Below are positions 54,667 through 63,736 of a stretch of DNA of 64,000 bases, piece by piece. The stretch is from JBGVSA01 sp049840475. Its GTDB lineage: Bacteria > Pseudomonadota > Gammaproteobacteria > Burkholderiales > Rhodocyclaceae. Numbering within the stretch: the stretch's first letter is position 1; each line of letters opens with the position of its first letter. Both the position numbers and the translations under genes were made by a program. Where the stretch lies: the NCBI GenBank assembly GCA_049840475.1, contig JASGKX010000003.1, positions 744,001-808,000 on the forward strand, in the 5' to 3' direction. The notes beneath the pieces are model-generated. The model ran no database searches. It was given only the letters and a program-made list of their open reading frames with translations, and was not told where the DNA came from.

Positions 54667-56586
54667 TCAGTTCGCGTGCAGATTGAGCATGAGCTGATTC
54701 ACACGCTTCACAAACGTGGCCGGGTCATCCAGCGTACCGCCTTCGGCCAGCAATGCCTGGTCGAACAACAGTTCGGCCCAGTCGCCAAAGCGTGCGTCGT
54801 CCGAACGCAGACGCTCGACCACCGGGTGCTCCGGATTCAGTTCGAGAATCGGTGCGCTCGTCGGCACATTCTGGCCGGCAGCCTTGAGCAGGCGGGCGAG
54901 GTTCATGCCCATGTCGTTTTCATCGACGACGAGGCACGCAGGACTGTCGGTCAGGCGGTGCGTAATGCGCACTTCCTTCACCTTGTCGCCCAACGTTGAC
55001 TTGACGCGTTCGAGCAGGTCCTTGAATTGCTCGGACTGCTCTTCGGTCTTCTTCTTTTCTTCCTCGTCTTCCAGCTTGCCAAGATCGAGATCGCCCTTGG
55101 CTACCGACACGATCTGCTTGCCTTCGAATTCGGTCAGATAGCTGGTCGCCCATTCGTCGATGCGATCGGTCAGCAACAGCACTTCAATACCCTTCTTGCG
55201 GAAGACTTCGAGGTGCGGGCTGTTTTTGGCGGCGTTAAAGCTGTCAGCGGTGACGTAGAAGATCTTGTCCTGGCCTTCTTTCATGCGCGCCACATAGTCA
55301 GCGAGCGACACGCTTTCTTCCGGCGTATCGGCCTGCGTCGAAGCAAAGCGCAGCAGGCCGGCGATCTTGTCCTTGTTCGCCGCGTCTTCGCCCACGCCTT
55401 CCTTGAGCACGCGGCCAAATTCACGCCAGAAGGTCGTGTACTTGTCCTTGTCGTTCTCGGCCATGTCGCTCAGCAAGCCCAGCACGCGTTTGGCACAGCC
55501 TGCGCGGATAGTGTTGACGTCGCGGCTCTCTTGCAGGATTTCGCGCGACACGTTCAGCGGCAGATCGGCCGAATCGACCACGCCACGCACAAAGCGCAAG
55601 TAGTGCGGCAGCAGCTTTTCGGCGTCTTCCATGATGAACACGCGGCGCACGTACAGCTTGAGCCCATGGCGCGGCGCGCGGTCGTACAGATCGAACGGCG
55701 CATGCGCCGGCACATACAGCAGTTGGGTGTATTCGTGGCGGCCTTCGACCTTGGCGTGCGACCACGCCAGCGGCTCGTCGTAGTCGTGGCCGACGTGCTT
55801 GTAGAACGCCTTGTACTCTTCGTCGGTGATCTCGCTCTTGGGGCGGGCCCACAGAGCGGAAGCCTGGTTGATGGTTTCTTCTTCGTCAGTCACCACCTGC
55901 TCGGCCTTCTCGCTGTTCCACTCTTCCTTGAACATGACGATCGGCTGGACGATGTGGTCCGAGTACCGGCGGATGATCTCGCGCAGGCGGTAGCCGGAGA
56001 GCAGGTCGTCTTCGCCTTCGCGCAGATGCAGGACGATGTCGGTGCCGCGCAGCGCCTTCACGTACGGCTCGACCGAATATTCGCCGGCTTCGTCGCCGCT
56101 CATCGAGCATTCCCACTTGACGCCCGCGTCAGCGCCCAGACCCGCGCGACGGCTCATGACGGTGACCTTGTCGGCGACGATGAAGGCCGAATAGAAGCCC
56201 ACACCGAACTGGCCGATCAGGTTGGCGTCTTTCTGCTTGTCGCCGGAGAGCTTGGAGAAGAACTCCTTGGTGCCCGACTTGGCAATCGTGCCCAGGTGGC
56301 TGACGATTTCGTCGCGACTCATGCCGATGCCGTTGTCCGAGATAGTCAGGGTGCGCGAGGCCTTGTCGTAGCCGACGCGAATCTTCAGTTCGCTGTCGCC
56401 TTCGAACAACGCTGAGTTGTCCAGCGCCTCGAAGCGCAGCTTGTCGCAAGCGTCCGACGCGTTGGAGATCAGCTCACGCAAGAAAATCTCGCGGTTGGAG
56501 TACAGCGAGTGGATCATCAACTGCAGCAGTTGCTTGACCTCGGCCTGGAAACCGCGCTTTTCGAATCCCTGATTCTGCGAACTCAT
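54667..56586 (-). CDS. htpG: HtpG, Hsp90 chaperone
   Basis: 639-residue GHKL ATPase chaperone. N-terminal nucleotide pocket: ELISNASDACDKLRFEALD, DNGIGMSRDE, GQFGVGFYSAFIVADKV. Middle domain RRVFIMEDAEKLLPHYLRFVRGVVDS and NVSREILQ; C-terminal dimerisation half ends LMLNLHAN. ATG 56586 has GAGG upstream; an earlier frame start at 56646 lies beyond the heat-shock promoter. DVN near 55510 is inside a GTCAAC and could be Asp. Under sigma-32 control as judged by its promoter. Confidence 0.97.
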   Translation of the reverse strand: MSSQNQGFEKRGFQAEVKQLLQLMIHSLYSNREIFLRELISNASDACDKLRFEALDNSALFEGDSELKIRVGYDKASRTLTISDNGIGMSRDEIVSHLGTIAKSGTKEFFSKLSGDKQKDANLIGQFGVGFYSAFIVADKVTVMSRRAGLGADAGVKWECSMSGDEAGEYSVEPYVKALRGTDIVLHLREGEDDLLSGYRLREIIRRYSDHIVQPIVMFKEEWNSEKAEQVVTDEEETINQASALWARPKSEITDEEYKAFYKHVGHDYDEPLAWSHAKVEGRHEYTQLLYVPAHAPFDLYDRAPRHGLKLYVRRVFIMEDAEKLLPHYLRFVRGVVDSADLPLNVSREILQESRDVNTIRAGCAKRVLGLLSDMAENDKDKYTTFWREFGRVLKEGVGEDAANKDKIAGLLRFASTQADTPEESVSLADYVARMKEGQDKIFYVTADSFNAAKNSPHLEVFRKKGIEVLLLTDRIDEWATSYLTEFEGKQIVSVAKGDLDLGKLEDEEEKKKTEEQSEQFKDLLERVKSTLGDKVKEVRITHRLTDSPACLVVDENDMGMNLARLLKAAGQNVPTSAPILELNPEHPVVERLRSDDARFGDWAELLFDQALLAEGGTLDDPATFVKRVNQLMLNLHAN

Positions 56587-56623
56587 GGGTGGCATACCTC
56601 GGTGTAAATAATCGTGTCGCGGG

Positions 56624-56652
56624 ATATGGGGGCCGACACATCGCATTTCAAG
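56624..56652 (-). promoter_or_regulatory. Sigma-32 heat-shock promoter of htpG
   Basis: CTTGAAA (56646-56652) and CCCCATAT (56624-56631) on the minus strand, separated by 14 bases, match the sigma-32 consensus CTTGAAA-N(11-16)-CCCCATNT. About 38 bases before the htpG start. Confidence 0.9.
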
Positions 56653-56850
56653 CCCCGCCGCATCGGGATTGGCGCAACACCGCGCAGGCCGGTGAGAAAT
56701 CAGTCATGCGACGGTCTGTTTGCCGTGCCCGAAACGGCATGATCCACGCCATACTAGCGCCCTGCCCGATCTGGCCACCTTTTTAGACCGCATGCCGACG
56801 TACTGCCTCGCCTGCCTGTCCGTATCCAGCCTCCGCCGGAGCCTTGCCCG

Positions 56851-58653
56851 ATGAGCGAGGCGGCCACCATCCCGAATCGACGCAGCACAACCGCCACGCG
56901 GCGCCTTGTCATTGCGCTGTACGCCGCCGTCAGCATTCTGCTGATCGTTGGCACGGGGCTCTTTATCGATCAGAGCCGCGTCCGCGAAGCCATGCGGCAG
57001 GACACCGAAATCTCGGCCCTGGCGATGGCCTTGTCCGAACGGGCCCTACGCGGGCTCTCGACCACCGACCTGGCCTTGCTCGACATGGCGGAGGCACTGC
57101 GCTACCCGGCCCCGACCCTGCCAGCCCTGCTCGACGGCATGGCCGGCCGCTGGCTACCGCGCCTGCCATCGGTGACCATCATCAATGCGGTGGACGCGCA
57201 TGGCGCGCCGCTCGTCGTCGCCACGCAACCCGGCCAACCGCGCACGGTCGTACTGCCGCCGCTAACCAACGCGGGCCCGAGTGTCGGTCGTCTGGATGGT
57301 GACATGTCGCCACTGCGCATCGGCACGCCCATACATCTGGGCGGTCAGGTGGGTGGCGACTGGTTCATTCCCGTCGAGCGATCGCTGCATCAAGGAGGCC
57401 GATGGGCGGGAGCGGTGCGTGCGCTGGTCAGCCTCCGCGCCTTCAATAACGTCGTGCAGAAAGCCCCTATCGGCGCACACGACACCGTGAGCCTGCTGCG
57501 CACCGACGGTCGCTTGCTGGCACATTTCCCGGCGCAGGACGAAATGCTGGGCGCCTCGCTCGGCGACCTGCCGCTGGAAACCGACGTTCCCGCCGACAAG
57601 GCGTCCATTCACAAGGGCCCATGGGGGTCGCAGAAGATCGAGAGCATCACCGCATTTCGGCGCGTGGGAGACTATCCGCTGATCGTGGCGGTTTCGCGCC
57701 CCCAGGCCGCCGCGCTCGCGCCTTCAACGAGTGCGCGCATCGAACTGATCGGTGCCTGCGCCGTGCTGCTGGCACTCATGCTGACAGTGGGGATCGCCAG
57801 TCTGCGCAATGCCCAGCGACGCGATGCCGCGTTGGCGGAGCTGGGCCGGATGAACGCTGAACTGGAAGCCAGCGTGGCCCGGCGCACGTCCGAGCTGGAG
57901 CAGTCCAACCGCGACCTGATCGCCTTCAGCTACTCCATCTCGCACGATCTGCGCGCCCCGCTGCGTGCCATCAACGGCTTCGCCCACGCCGTGCGAGAGG
58001 ACTACTCGGACCGGCTCGACGCCCAGGGCTGTTCGTTCATCGACCGCATCTACCGCGCCAGCGTGCGCATGGGCGAATTGATCGACGCACTGCTTTCGCT
58101 CACCGACATCTCGCGCCAGCCGCTGGAAATGAAGAGCGTGGATATCTCGGCGATGGCCGAAGAGATCCTCGACGACCTGAAGCTCTCGGAACGCAATCGT
58201 GCCGTCATGGTGGAAATCCAGCCAGGCATGCGTACCGAAGGCGACGAGGCTTTGCTGCGCAATGCCCTGTCGAATCTGCTGCACAACGCATGGAAGTTCA
58301 CCCGCGCGCGCCAGCCGGCCGTGATCATGGTGAGTTCAGAAGAAGTCGCCGACAGCATCCGCTACACGGTGGCCGATAACGGCGTGGGCTTCGACGTGGC
58401 ACACGCCAAGCGCTTGTTCCAGCCCTTCCAGCAATTGCATTCGACGCAAGGTTTCGGCGGCACAGGCATCGGGCTCGCATCGGTACGCCGCATCATCGAG
58501 CGGCACGGCGGGCGCATTTGGGCCGATGCCATGCCGGACGAAGGGTCGCGATTCATTTTTGAATTGCCGCAACGCGCCGCTGTGGTGCGCCGTCGCCGCA
58601 GCAACTGGCCAGCGACCCCGGCACCCGACGCCACAACGTCGGATCAGACGTAA
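56851..58653 (+). CDS. Membrane sensor histidine kinase
   Basis: 600-residue kinase. Transmembrane helix near 17-39, a periplasmic PDC/dCache-like sensor region (about 40-305, with TIINAVDAHGAPLVVA and SLLRTDGRLLAHFP), second helix (IELIGACAVLLALMLTVG), coiled coil, HisKA with phosphoacceptor His in SYSISHDLRAPLRAI, and HATPase with NLLHNAWKFT, DNGVGFD and GGTGIGLASVRRI. It resembles the bacteriophytochrome-like kinase core but lacks a chromophore domain. No response regulator is next to it, so it is an orphan. Its 3' end overlaps that of greB by ten bases. Confidence 0.9.
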   Translation: MSEAATIPNRRSTTATRRLVIALYAAVSILLIVGTGLFIDQSRVREAMRQDTEISALAMALSERALRGLSTTDLALLDMAEALRYPAPTLPALLDGMAGRWLPRLPSVTIINAVDAHGAPLVVATQPGQPRTVVLPPLTNAGPSVGRLDGDMSPLRIGTPIHLGGQVGGDWFIPVERSLHQGGRWAGAVRALVSLRAFNNVVQKAPIGAHDTVSLLRTDGRLLAHFPAQDEMLGASLGDLPLETDVPADKASIHKGPWGSQKIESITAFRRVGDYPLIVAVSRPQAAALAPSTSARIELIGACAVLLALMLTVGIASLRNAQRRDAALAELGRMNAELEASVARRTSELEQSNRDLIAFSYSISHDLRAPLRAINGFAHAVREDYSDRLDAQGCSFIDRIYRASVRMGELIDALLSLTDISRQPLEMKSVDISAMAEEILDDLKLSERNRAVMVEIQPGMRTEGDEALLRNALSNLLHNAWKFTRARQPAVIMVSSEEVADSIRYTVADNGVGFDVAHAKRLFQPFQQLHSTQGFGGTGIGLASVRRIIERHGGRIWADAMPDEGSRFIFELPQRAAVVRRRRSNWPATPAPDATTSDQT

Positions 58654-59189
58654 CGGATTTCGAGAATATCGAGTTCGCGCATGCCGCCCGGGCTGGCGAA
58701 GCGCACTGTGTCGCCTTCGCGGGCTTTCATCAACGCACGCGCCAGCGGCGAAATCCAGCTGATGCGGCCAGACGAAGCATCGGCTTCATCCACACCAACG
58801 ATCTGGAATTCGTCTTCCTTGCCCTCGGCGTCCGACACGCGCACGGTCGCGCCAAAGAACACCTGCTCGACGTTCTCCTGCTCGGCGGGGTCGACGACGG
58901 TCGCGCCTTCAAGGCGTTTGATGAGAAAGCGGATACGGCGATCGATTTCGCGCAGGCGGCGCTTGCCGTAGATGTAGTCGCCGTTCTCTGAACGGTCGCC
59001 GTTGGATGCGGCCCAGGAGACGACCTGGACGACTTCGGGGCGCTCGACACGCAGCAGGTTGTCGAGTTCAGCCTTGAGGCGAGCAAAGCCCGCCCGCGTC
59101 ATATAGTTGCGAGTGCCCGGCGGCAGCTGCGCTGCCGCTTCGGGTTCATCTTCCTCGGCGTCGGATTCCTTGACGAAGGCCTTGTTCAT
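58644..59189 (-). CDS. greB: Transcription elongation factor GreB
   Basis: 181-residue RNA polymerase secondary-channel cleavage factor. N-terminal coiled coil with the catalytic tip acids in NGDRSENGDYIYGKRRLREID, and a C-terminal globular domain ending RELDILEIRYV. GreB-type rather than GreA-type spacing (YMTRAGFARLKAELDNLL, DYIYGKRRLREIDRR). A 25-residue acidic N-terminal leader precedes the usual start. Convergent with the sensor kinase. Confidence 0.95.
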   Translation of the reverse strand: MNKAFVKESDAEEDEPEAAAQLPPGTRNYMTRAGFARLKAELDNLLRVERPEVVQVVSWAASNGDRSENGDYIYGKRRLREIDRRIRFLIKRLEGATVVDPAEQENVEQVFFGATVRVSDAEGKEDEFQIVGVDEADASSGRISWISPLARALMKAREGDTVRFASPGGMRELDILEIRYV

Positions 59190-59244
59190 ACGAAGTGGAG
59201 TGTGCCGGATACATCAAACCGTAACCGGCGGCACCCACAATTCG

Positions 59245-59478
59245 TTACTGATAGATGGCCGGTTGTGTCAGCAGCGCGTCGAACTGGTCGAGGCAGTCGT
59301 CGAGATCGTCGGCCTCGTCGCCGCGCTTGAGTGCATCAGCTAGTTCGCGCTTGAAGCGTTCTGCAGTGCCCCCATACAGCATGGTACCGCGCGCGCAGCG
59401 CTTGTCGATGACTTCGATGCCATCGACGGCAGGATAGGCCACCACGTACAGGATTGGATTGTCGAACATGACACGCAT
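59245..59478 (-). CDS. DUF3567-family protein
   Basis: 77-residue protein of a family confined largely to Betaproteobacteria. Pattern: LYVVAYP, GIEVIDKRCARGTMLYGG, and DDLDDCLDQFDALLTQP. ATG 59478 has GGAGGGATC upstream. Function unknown; relatives are near housekeeping genes. Confidence 0.8.
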   Translation of the reverse strand: MRVMFDNPILYVVAYPAVDGIEVIDKRCARGTMLYGGTAERFKRELADALKRGDEADDLDDCLDQFDALLTQPAIYQ

Positions 59479-59687
59479 GGTAGATCCCTCCGTAATTGGC
59501 CCCACCGGTCGAATGCCCAGTCAGGGAAACTTCTAACAGTTACATCGGCTTCAACTGCACTACTTTCAAGGTTGATACGTTGCAAACAACTGTCACCTGA
59601 CGCCACGCTCCGCAACAGCCCCGCGGACGCGACGTCATCGAAAGGAACGCCCGGATGTAAGCCGTCAAAGCATGGAGGCTCAACGCC

Positions 59688-59906
59688 ATGACTCACGCAG
59701 ACGTCTTCGAAAGCACCACCAGCCTGTCCAATCGGCTCAGCTTGCTGCGTGCCGAGCACCAGGAACTGGACGACCACATCGCCCGTCTGTTGCGTGGTCC
59801 GCAGCGCGACGAGCTGATGGTGCCGCGCCTGAAAAAGCGGAAGCTCATTCTTCATGACCGCATTGCGCTCATCGAACGGATGCTCAACCCGGACTTGCCG
59901 GCCTGA
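59688..59906 (+). CDS. DUF465 (YdcH-like) coiled-coil protein
   Basis: 72-residue helical protein. LSNRLSLLRAEHQELDDHIARLL followed by VPRLKKRKLILHDRIALIERML is the DUF465/YdcH pattern of two helices. GGAGGC precedes ATG 59688. Function unknown. Confidence 0.85.
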   Translation: MTHADVFESTTSLSNRLSLLRAEHQELDDHIARLLRGPQRDELMVPRLKKRKLILHDRIALIERMLNPDLPA

Positions 59907-60065
59907 ATTCACCTCGCAGCGCAGCACGTACTCCGCTTTTCAAGCTCTCCGCGAGCGTGGCAAGATCACGCCACGCCACCTCTCGAATACTTAGGTAGAG
60001 AGGATAAACAATAGGTTCGGAACCGTTCGTAGCGAATCGTTACCGTACCCACGGAGAGACAAAGC

Positions 60066-60920
60066 GTGACACAACAGCGCAGCGTGAATGACGCGGCCAA
60101 TGTCGTTGCGGCCGCCGGGCGACACGCCCAGGACGAACAGGGCATGCCTGCTCCGCAGAGCCTTTTGCCGACCATACGCAACGTTCCCCTGCTCTCTCCG
60201 TTGTCGTGGCTGCGGCGCGCATTGGGTGACTTCCGCGCCAACCCCGCCGCGAGTCTGTTCTATGGTTTCTGCTACGCGGCGATGGGCCTGTCGATCACAC
60301 TGGTCTTCGAGAACGCCTACGAATACACCTCTGCGCTCACGTCAGGCTTTCTGCTGTTGGGGCCGTTCCTTGCCATGGGTCTGTACGAACTGAGCCGTGA
60401 ACGCGCGCTCGGTCGTCGTGCAGTCTTTGCCGATACGCTCACGATCTGGCGTCGCAACGCCGGCAATATTGCCTTGTTCGCACTGGTGCTGACGGTGATC
60501 TTTCTGGTCTGGGCGCGCGCGTCGCTGGTCATGTTCGCGCTCTTCTACACCACCGGCATGCCCAACCTGACAGGCTTCATCTCGCAAGTGCTGAGCCTGG
60601 ACAACATCGATTTTCTGTTGGTGTATTTTGGCGTCGGCCTGATCTTTGCGACGCTCGTCTTCGCAGTCAGCGTGGTGTCGATCCCGATGATGCTCGACCG
60701 CGATCAAGACGCCGTGACCGCCATGCTCGCCAGCATTGCCGCGCTCACGCGGAACCCTGGAGCCTGCCTGCTGTGGGCGATCATCATCGCGCTCGCCACG
60801 AGCATTGGTTTCTTGAGCTTCCACCTTGGACTGGTGGTGTTGATGCCGCTGATCGGGCACGCCACGTGGCATGCCTATACCGACCTGATCGCGCCCGTGG
60901 CGGCTGAGGATCGTGCCTGA
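60066..60920 (+). CDS. DUF2189-family membrane protein
   Basis: 284-residue inner-membrane protein with about six hydrophobic helices. PLSWLRRALGDFRANPAASLFYG and LLGPFLAMGLYELSR are typical of DUF2189. Start GTG 60066 with GGAGAG upstream. Often near cytochrome oxidase genes in relatives; here next to the copper genes, though no functional link is shown. Confidence 0.85.
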   Translation: MTQQRSVNDAANVVAAAGRHAQDEQGMPAPQSLLPTIRNVPLLSPLSWLRRALGDFRANPAASLFYGFCYAAMGLSITLVFENAYEYTSALTSGFLLLGPFLAMGLYELSRERALGRRAVFADTLTIWRRNAGNIALFALVLTVIFLVWARASLVMFALFYTTGMPNLTGFISQVLSLDNIDFLLVYFGVGLIFATLVFAVSVVSIPMMLDRDQDAVTAMLASIAALTRNPGACLLWAIIIALATSIGFLSFHLGLVVLMPLIGHATWHAYTDLIAPVAAEDRA

Positions 60921-60924
60921 AGGC

Positions 60925-61323
60925 TCAGGCGAGTTCGTTGCGTGCGATGCCTTCGAGAATCGGACAGTCTGGCCGATCGTCGCCATGACAGCATTCGGCA
61001 AGTTGCCGGAGCGTGGCGATCATCGCGTTGAGTTCGGCCACCTTCGCCTCCATGCTCGTGATGTGCTGCTGCGCCAGGTCTTTCACCTCGCGGCTTGCAC
61101 GCTGGCGGTCATGCCAGAGCGACACCAGTAAGGTCACATCCTCCAGCCCAAAGCCGAGGTCGCGCGCGTGGCGGATGAAGCGCAAGGTGTGCACTTCACC
61201 GTCGCCATAGCGTCGATAACCCGACAGTGAGCGGGCCGCTTCGGGCAACAGACCGATACTCTCGTAATAGCGGATCATCTTGGCCGACAGGCCCGAGGCC
61301 TTGGCCGCTTCGCCGATGTTCAC
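60925..61323 (-). CDS. cueR: CueR, copper-responsive MerR regulator
   Basis: 132-residue MerR activator. Winged HTH MNIGEAAKASGLSAKMIRYYESIGLL, dimer helix, and the copper-binding Cys pair in CCHGDDRPDCPI matching the C-x7-C spacing of E. coli CueR. It activates copA on Cu(I). The start overlaps the copA stop by four bases (ATGA), so it is co-transcribed behind its own target. Confidence 0.93.
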   Translation of the reverse strand: MNIGEAAKASGLSAKMIRYYESIGLLPEAARSLSGYRRYGDGEVHTLRFIRHARDLGFGLEDVTLLVSLWHDRQRASREVKDLAQQHITSMEAKVAELNAMIATLRQLAECCHGDDRPDCPILEGIARNELA

Positions 61324-63671
61324 GATTTATCCTCCGATTTCGGCGTCCAGCGCCGGAGCAGCAACGCGTTGCTCATCACCGATACCGACGACAGCGCCAT
61401 TGCCGCGCCAGCGACGATCGGGCTCAACAGTCCGAAGGCCGCCAACGGGATGCCGATTACGTTGTAGAAGAAGGCCCAGAACAGGTTCTGGCGGATCTTG
61501 GCAACCGTACGCCGCGACAGATCGATGGCTGCGGGCACGAGTGAGAGGTCGCCACGCATCAGCGTGATGCCGGCCGCGTGCATCGCAACGTCCGTACCGC
61601 CCCCCATTGCGATGCCCACGTCGGCTGCGGCCAGCGCGGGCGCATCGTTGATACCGTCGCCAACCATCGCCACCGACCCTTTTTCGCGCAACCGCGACAC
61701 GGTCGCAGCCTTGTCCGCAGGCAGCACGTCGGCTTCGACATGATCGATACCCACGGCACTCGCCACCGTCTGCGCGGCCCGCGCGTTGTCACCAGTGATG
61801 AGCGCGGTGCGGATGCCCAGTTCGTGCAGCCGCTTTATTGCCCCTGCGGTGCTCGGCTTGAGCGTGTCGCCAAATGCCATGACGCCCAGCACGCGTGGAT
61901 CGTCCGTGACGTCGGCCAGCCACGACACCGTCAGCCCGCGTGTGTCGAAATCGGCGACCGCCACAGCCAGCGGCGAAACGTTGACGCCGCGCTCGGACAT
62001 CAGCCGCGCATTGCCCAGGATGAGCGAGCGCCCCGCCACCGTTCCGCTCATGCCACGCCCCGGTAATGCCTGAACGGCCACCGCCTGCGGCACTTCAGCA
62101 ACCGCCTGCAATACGGCGCGGGCCAGCGGATGCGTGGAGCCAGCCTGAAGCGCCGCTGCCCATGCCAGCAGCGGCACGTCTTCGGCCACGGCGCGATGCG
62201 CCACGACTGTCGGTTTGCCGATCGTCAGTGTCCCGGTCTTGTCGAAAGCGATCGTGCGCACGTGCTGCGCGGTTTCCAGCGCTTCGGCGTCCTTGATCAG
62301 GATGCCGTGCCGTGCGCCAACGCCCGTGCCGGCCATGATCGCGGCAGGCGTAGCCAACCCCAGCGCGCAGGGGCATGCAATGACCATCACCGTTACGGCG
62401 TTGATAAGAGCGGTCTCCCAGTCGCCACGCGCCAGCCCCCAACCCAGCAATGTGATGAGTGCAATCACCAGCACCACCGGGACGAAGACCGCCGCCACGC
62501 GGTTGACCAGGCGCTGGATGGGTGCCTTGGCGGCCTGTGCGTCTTCGACGAGGCGAACGATGCGCGACAGTACGGTCTCGGCGCCGACGGCAGTCACCCG
62601 CACCGCGATCAATCCATCGCCGTTGATGGCGCCACCGGTGACCTTGTCGCCCGTGTCCTTGTCGACCGGCAGACTCTCGCCCGTGATGAGCGATTCATCG
62701 ACACTGCTGCGACCTTCGATGATCTCGCCATCCAGCGCGATGCGCTCGCCGGGGCGGACGACCATCACATCGCCCACCGCCACAGCAGCCAGCGGCAGGT
62801 CAGCCTCGTCACCTTCGCGGCGCACGCGCGCCGTTGCGGGTCGCAAGGCCTGCAAGGCCTGGATAGCGGCAACGGTCTGGCGTTTGGCGCGATGCTCCAG
62901 CCACTTGCCCAGACGCACCAGCACGATCACCACTGCTGCCGCTTCAAAATAAAGATGCCCACCCATGCTGTGCGCGAGCCAGAGGTACAGTGACAGGCCA
63001 TACGCCGCACTGGTGCCGATGGCGACAAGCAGGTCCATATTGCCGCTGCCTGCGCGCAACGCCTTCCAGCCCGAGCGATAGAAACGCGCGCCCAGCCAGA
63101 ATTGCACCGGCGTGGCGAGCAGCCATTGCAGCCAGGCCGGGATCATCCAGTGCCGACCGAGAAAGTCGCCGATCATCGGAATGAGCAATGGCGCGGCCAA
63201 CACTGCGCCGACCATCCATTGCCAACCGTCGTCGCTCGTCTTTGCGGCGGGCGCGGCTTCGGTCTTCAGTTCAGCGCCAAAACCAGTCTTGCGCACCGCC
63301 TCGACAAGCACGGCTGGATCGCCACCGGTCCACGTCACGCGCGCAGACTCCGAAGCCAGATTAACCATCGCCCCCGTCACGCCCGGCACACGCGTCAGCG
63401 ACTTCTCCACCCGTGCCACGCATGAGGCGCAAGTCATCCCGCTGATCGACAGGTCTACCTCCTGATTCGTCACGCCATAGCCGGCGCCCTCGACTGCGGC
63501 CACGAGTTCGCTCGCAGCGACAGGCTCCGAAAGCGATACGCGCGCCGATTCGGACGCCAGATTGACGGCCACGGATTCAACACCCGGCACCTTGCCGAGC
63601 GCCTTTTCAACGCGGCTGACGCATGAGGCGCAGCTCATGCCGGAAATCGGGAGAGTCAGTTCTTGTGTCAT
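61320..63671 (-). CDS. copA: CopA, Cu(I)-exporting P-type ATPase
   Basis: 783-residue P1B-ATPase that pumps Cu(I) out of the cytoplasm. Two N-terminal heavy-metal domains (GMSCASC, GMTCASC), membrane CPC in ACPCALGLATP, phosphorylation Asp D477 in DKTGTLT, and VGDGINDAPALA hinge. N390 (QRLVNRVAAVFVP) replaces an Asp that is nearly always present in the family (normally LADR or LVDR); the codon lies in GTCAAC. ATG 63671 is chosen over 63722 because the latter lies in the promoter spacer. Followed by cueR. Confidence 0.96.
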   Translation of the reverse strand: MTQELTLPISGMSCASCVSRVEKALGKVPGVESVAVNLASESARVSLSEPVAASELVAAVEGAGYGVTNQEVDLSISGMTCASCVARVEKSLTRVPGVTGAMVNLASESARVTWTGGDPAVLVEAVRKTGFGAELKTEAAPAAKTSDDGWQWMVGAVLAAPLLIPMIGDFLGRHWMIPAWLQWLLATPVQFWLGARFYRSGWKALRAGSGNMDLLVAIGTSAAYGLSLYLWLAHSMGGHLYFEAAAVVIVLVRLGKWLEHRAKRQTVAAIQALQALRPATARVRREGDEADLPLAAVAVGDVMVVRPGERIALDGEIIEGRSSVDESLITGESLPVDKDTGDKVTGGAINGDGLIAVRVTAVGAETVLSRIVRLVEDAQAAKAPIQRLVNRVAAVFVPVVLVIALITLLGWGLARGDWETALINAVTVMVIACPCALGLATPAAIMAGTGVGARHGILIKDAEALETAQHVRTIAFDKTGTLTIGKPTVVAHRAVAEDVPLLAWAAALQAGSTHPLARAVLQAVAEVPQAVAVQALPGRGMSGTVAGRSLILGNARLMSERGVNVSPLAVAVADFDTRGLTVSWLADVTDDPRVLGVMAFGDTLKPSTAGAIKRLHELGIRTALITGDNARAAQTVASAVGIDHVEADVLPADKAATVSRLREKGSVAMVGDGINDAPALAAADVGIAMGGGTDVAMHAAGITLMRGDLSLVPAAIDLSRRTVAKIRQNLFWAFFYNVIGIPLAAFGLLSPIVAGAAMALSSVSVMSNALLLRRWTPKSEDKS

Positions 63672-63705
63672 GGCAATTTCACCCACGCAGGAGGACGTGG
63701 TTCGG

Positions 63706-63736
63706 ATCATGAAGTTTGACACGATGGGAAGGTCAA
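63706..63736 (-). promoter_or_regulatory. CueR-type copA promoter with 19-base spacer
   Basis: -35 TTGACC (63731-63736) and -10 CATGAT (63706-63711) on the minus strand, separated by 19 bases, the elongated spacing typical of MerR-family activators. The left half of the dyad (ACCTTCCC) matches the known CueR site; the right half is degenerate. Confidence 0.8.

Noticed and set aside
56587..56646. Start of htpG at 56646
   Set aside because: It lies inside the sigma-32 promoter; ATG 56586 begins the normal HtpG sequence.
63672..63722. Start of copA at 63722
   Set aside because: These codons would lie between the -35 and -10 elements, upstream of any transcript start.
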